From: Chionis minor
Lineage: Eukaryota; Chordata; Aves; Charadriiformes; Chionididae
Direction of reading: 5' to 3'
DNA length: 64,000 nucleotides
NCBI GenBank assembly: GCA_013398295.1
Contig: VZSF01010416.1
Coordinates: forward strand, 580,098 to 644,097
Part shown: positions 60,881 through 64,000 of the stretch, piece by piece
Position numbering within the stretch: position 1 is the stretch's first letter
Layout: every line of letters begins with the position of its first letter
Position numbers and translations under genes: made by a program
Notes under the pieces: generated by a model
Database searches by the model: none
The model's input: only the letters and a program-made list of their open reading frames with translations
Told to the model about the DNA's origin: nothing

Positions 60881-63800
60881 ATGAGTGCTGAGTTATGGGA
60901 CGCCTGGTGTCCACACCTTCATCTTCCCGCTGGGCTTGTTGCTGAAAAGGGCTCAAAGTCCTGGCGGGGTTGGTGTGAGGTCGGATGCAAGGCAATTTAA
61001 GGGCCCACTCTCTAATCCACCCACGTCCATGCCTTGTCCCGCTTCTTCCTTCCCTTCAAAGCTCAGTCCACAGTGTCCTCTGGCCAGTGGGTTCCACTTC
61101 TTTTATGCTAACTAAAAAGTTAAGAAATCCATGCCTCTAATTCTGTGCCACTTCTGATCAATATGATCAGGTTTACTTTAATTCCTGTAGCTAGGAATTG
61201 GTATTTATTACACAGGAACAGGCTGAACACCCTCCTAGGACACCCTTGTCTAGGACAGATGGGAACTATCCAAGCATTTTCATCTGCCAGACTTAGAAAA
61301 AAAAATAATGGGAATAAGACCAAAAATAAGAATTCTTGGGATTTATCCTGGGGACAGACTTATTGACAGATCACCAGGATAAGCCCACCACCTCGCAGCC
61401 CTGGAACAATAGAGCACTTCAGACATTTTAAAGGCTTTCTTGATTTGTTCAGGAGACTTCTCAGATTTGTCAAGGCTCCTGTATTATCTGATCTACTTCA
61501 CCTGATCAGTCCCCTCATTAAGCAGTGGAGATGGATGCTGCTGGGAATTTTGGTAGGAACTTAGGATGTGGCAGACACTGATTGTTTTGCTTTTCCTTTT
61601 TCAATCACAAGAACAACATTCAAGTACCGAGGAAGAAAAGACGTGGATGTTCAGCTGTGTGATTAGAAGGGCTGAAGTGGAATATGCATGTGTATACAGA
61701 ATATATCTGCAACCCAGGCTGTGATTTACTGCTAGGCTTAAAAATGCTTTAAAGACTTCTAAGCACAGGAAGAAATATGTTGTTAGTAAAGCTTCTGTGT
61801 TATCAGCCCAGCTAAATAATGATGTGCAATGTGTCATGTGTAAAGAATATATTAATGCTTGGATAAATATTTTCCTAATGTCTGCTTGGTTGATATCTCC
61901 TTGGCATATAACCAGCGGATAGTAAATAACACTCATGACTGTTTACTTAAGGTCTATTTTCTCTCTTGTCTTTTACATTGGCAATAATTTTAGGGGATAC
62001 AGGGGAGGAAAAGGCAGAGGGAACTGGAGCCTTATAAAATGTTTGTTTTCCTTACAAATTTCACGAGAAATAAACTGTTTATGCTGTAGTGTTTCACTGC
62101 CATGGAAATGTTAGACGATTTTCTGTGACCGTCAGTGTGTTTAATGTGTAGCCAAGCAGTAGCATTATAAAGAGTGAGAGGGGAAGAAAATGAGAAACTG
62201 AAGGAACACAATGAAAAAAACACGAGTCCACTTTACCTCGTAGCTCCCAGCACATTATTTTTCCTTGCTTGTGGGCATGACTTAATGCTGGTTACTCCCC
62301 TTGGCTTCAAACTGCATTCATTTTAATCATCTGTTTTGACACCTCTTTCCCCCTCAGGCTCATCTCTAATTGAATTTGTCATGCAATCCTCACCTCCCCT
62401 GAAATTGTTTGTATGGGAGGGGGACTGGGAGGCAGCTGGACCCGTTTGGTTTCTGTGGTGTTACCTCCAGAAGTCAGCCCATTCCAGTCCTACCTTTGGA
62501 GCTGAGAGGTTTGGCATTAAGTCTGGTATCCCACAAATGTGTCTGTTGTACTTCTAGATCTACTCTGATACCTTCACACAGGGCTCAGTGGACTTTCAGT
62601 TCAGATCACAACCAACTCCTGCCCTTCTCTGCCATCTTCCATGTTGCAGGGTAGACATCCCTTTCAAGAGCTATTTATTTTGAGATGAAATTTCTCCCTG
62701 CATGCACAAAAGTTCAGCTTTCCAGCTAAATTCTGTCCTTTATGACTTCCTTGTACATTGAGAGATGTCAGTAGGGTGTGCAGAGCAGACTTAGAGTCCC
62801 CCAAGCAAGGATGCAGACTTGAAATACCGTAGTTTTACAGACCACGTGTGTCAGGTATGCAGGCAAGGCAAAATTTTGTATGTGATATTTAGTGAGGCTC
62901 CGGCTGTGGATTTGTGCTCGTGGTCAAGGCGGAACTTAAGAATGATACTTCTTAATTTCTCTCATTCCAAATGTCCTCAAGTTTGTCAGTCTCAAATATT
63001 GTGCTTTTATTCGTAACAAAGGAAAAGAGCATTTACAAAAACCGAACCTGAAGGCAAGTTCCCATGCAGGTACACAGTTTTGTATAAAAGAACTGGCTAC
63101 CTCTGTGCCTCTAATTCCACAAAAACAAAATGAAATTCTTCTTGTACCCAAAATAAGGCTTGTTTGTTTTTTAACATTTCTATTGCGGAGTCAATCTGAG
63201 CAGTTCCATCTTGCAAGCTCAAACTGATAGTCTTAAGCGGGGCAAGGGTGGGGGCGGGTGGGGGCGCTTAACATAAGAACACTCGTCTTGTTCCTTAGCA
63301 TAAGTGGAGCCATCATGTTGTCTTCATATACTCAAAAGCGCTGTGTCAACATGTCCCTGCAACAAAAGTGTTTGTGGTATCTAGATAACACGTCACGTGT
63401 TTCACACACCACCTTGTTATCTCATCTGGCCAAACACTAAAGATAAACAGTGTCATGGAAGTGCACATGTGCTTTAGACAAGGTCTGTGATCAACTCAAC
63501 TTTACAACCTTCATATCTGACTGCAGCATAAACAAAAATATGGCAGAATTATATTTTCTACATTTTGAAGATAACCTGTAGGAAAAGTTGTATTATAAAA
63601 TTAGAAGCGTTACACTTAGGAAGTCAGAACATTTCTCAGAAGAATCTACAAAATTTCCTACCTCTCCCTACAGGGTGCCTGAGTACAAAAGAGATACTTA
63701 GTAGTATTTTAACTAAATGTGTTTCTAGAGGCAGATACCTTCTAAAGTGTTCGTCTGAAATTCATCAATTTATTCCATTGTTTTCAATAGACTCTCTGCT

Positions 63801-64000
63801 TTGAACAGCAAACCTCTCCCTCCCCCCTTGGCCCCTCCTCAGAAACAACTCCTTTTTTCTTTGTATTGCCAGACTAGAAAGGAAATACTTTGAACCCTCC
63901 AAAACCCTGTTGTTTCACTGATAAATCACAGAATTCAGTGGTGGGCCAAAGAGGTTACTTTTCCTACAGCAGTGCAATCTGGAGTAGATGAGAAATCAAA
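60881..64000. other. Unannotated unique DNA
   Basis: Apart from the G-quadruplex motif at 63.25 kb, no gene, RNA or repeat is recognised. A strong pyrimidine-AG site at about 62358 leads into an open frame that I could not support as an exon. Confidence 0.55.
63246..63264 (+). other. G-quadruplex motif (tandem GGGTGGGGGC)
   Basis: Two tandem copies of GGGTGGGGGC give four G-runs (3, 5, 3 and 5 bases) separated by single-base loops T, C, T. This meets the usual sequence rule for a four-stranded G structure, and single-base loops are the most stable class. It lies in otherwise AT-rich DNA with no gene recognised nearby. Confidence 0.85.

Noticed and set aside
62340..62560. Strong acceptor-like site at about 62358 with an open frame
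   Set aside because: Only one frame is open, no donor is evident, and the peptide has no coding character that I can support.
1..64000. CRISPR array, operons, tRNA/rRNA genes or prophage
   Set aside because: The direct repeats are microsatellites without unique spacers. No tRNA-like A/B boxes with cloverleaf potential were seen, and there is no dense gene layout.
1..64000. Endogenous retrovirus or other viral insertion
   Set aside because: No paired long terminal repeats, primer-binding site or gag/pol/env-like frames were noticed. The one reverse-transcriptase relic has non-LTR motifs.

Overview
This window reads as non-coding vertebrate nuclear DNA, most likely from a bird. The clearest evidence is a 5'-truncated CR1 LINE at about 6800-7234 on the minus strand. 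It keeps the CR1 ORF2 C-terminus, its stop codon and a short ATTCTGTG-type tail, and CR1 with this 3' end is the dominant avian retrotransposon. Sparse repeats, CpG depletion and the absence of long reading frames fit a bird intergenic region or a very large intron. A turtle or crocodile is less likely but not excluded. One ambiguous base (n at 38551) shows that this is draft assembly sequence.

I recognise no protein-coding gene, tRNA, rRNA, CRISPR array, bacterial-type operon or endogenous virus. The longest stop-free frames (150-189 codons) have no recognisable domain, apart from one that overlaps a decayed LINE. A few short exon-like segments are recorded at low confidence, because windows of this size contain such patterns by chance.

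Layout. 1-15 kb: mostly anonymous sequence with several CR1-type relics: 3685-3965 (+), 5290-5545 (+), 6800-7234 (-), 11745-12120 (-) and 14259-14322 (+). They show graded decay of one ORF2 C-terminal motif. A possible hAT end lies at 7424-7560 and a 22-base G run at 4249-4270. 15-19 kb: a second, different LINE relic (15690-15965, -) whose protein motifs are not CR1, then an AT-rich stretch and a palindromic ancient repeat near 18.1 kb. 19-44 kb: largely featureless unique DNA with an exon-like pair near 28 kb. 44-46 kb: a short open frame followed by a 240-bp sequence that meets classical CpG-island thresholds, the best promoter candidate. 47.8-49.1 kb: two decayed CR1 3' ends in the same orientation. 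49-64 kb: a MIR-like relic at 55.2 kb with a CpG cluster beside it, another at 60.7 kb, two compound microsatellites at 58.4 and 59.0 kb, AT-rich stretches that look like conserved non-coding DNA, and a compact G-quadruplex motif at 63.25 kb.

No set of genes working together is visible. The biological content is mostly a record of CR1, non-CR1 LINE and SINE insertions of different ages, plus a few candidate regulatory sequences that need alignment or expression data to confirm.
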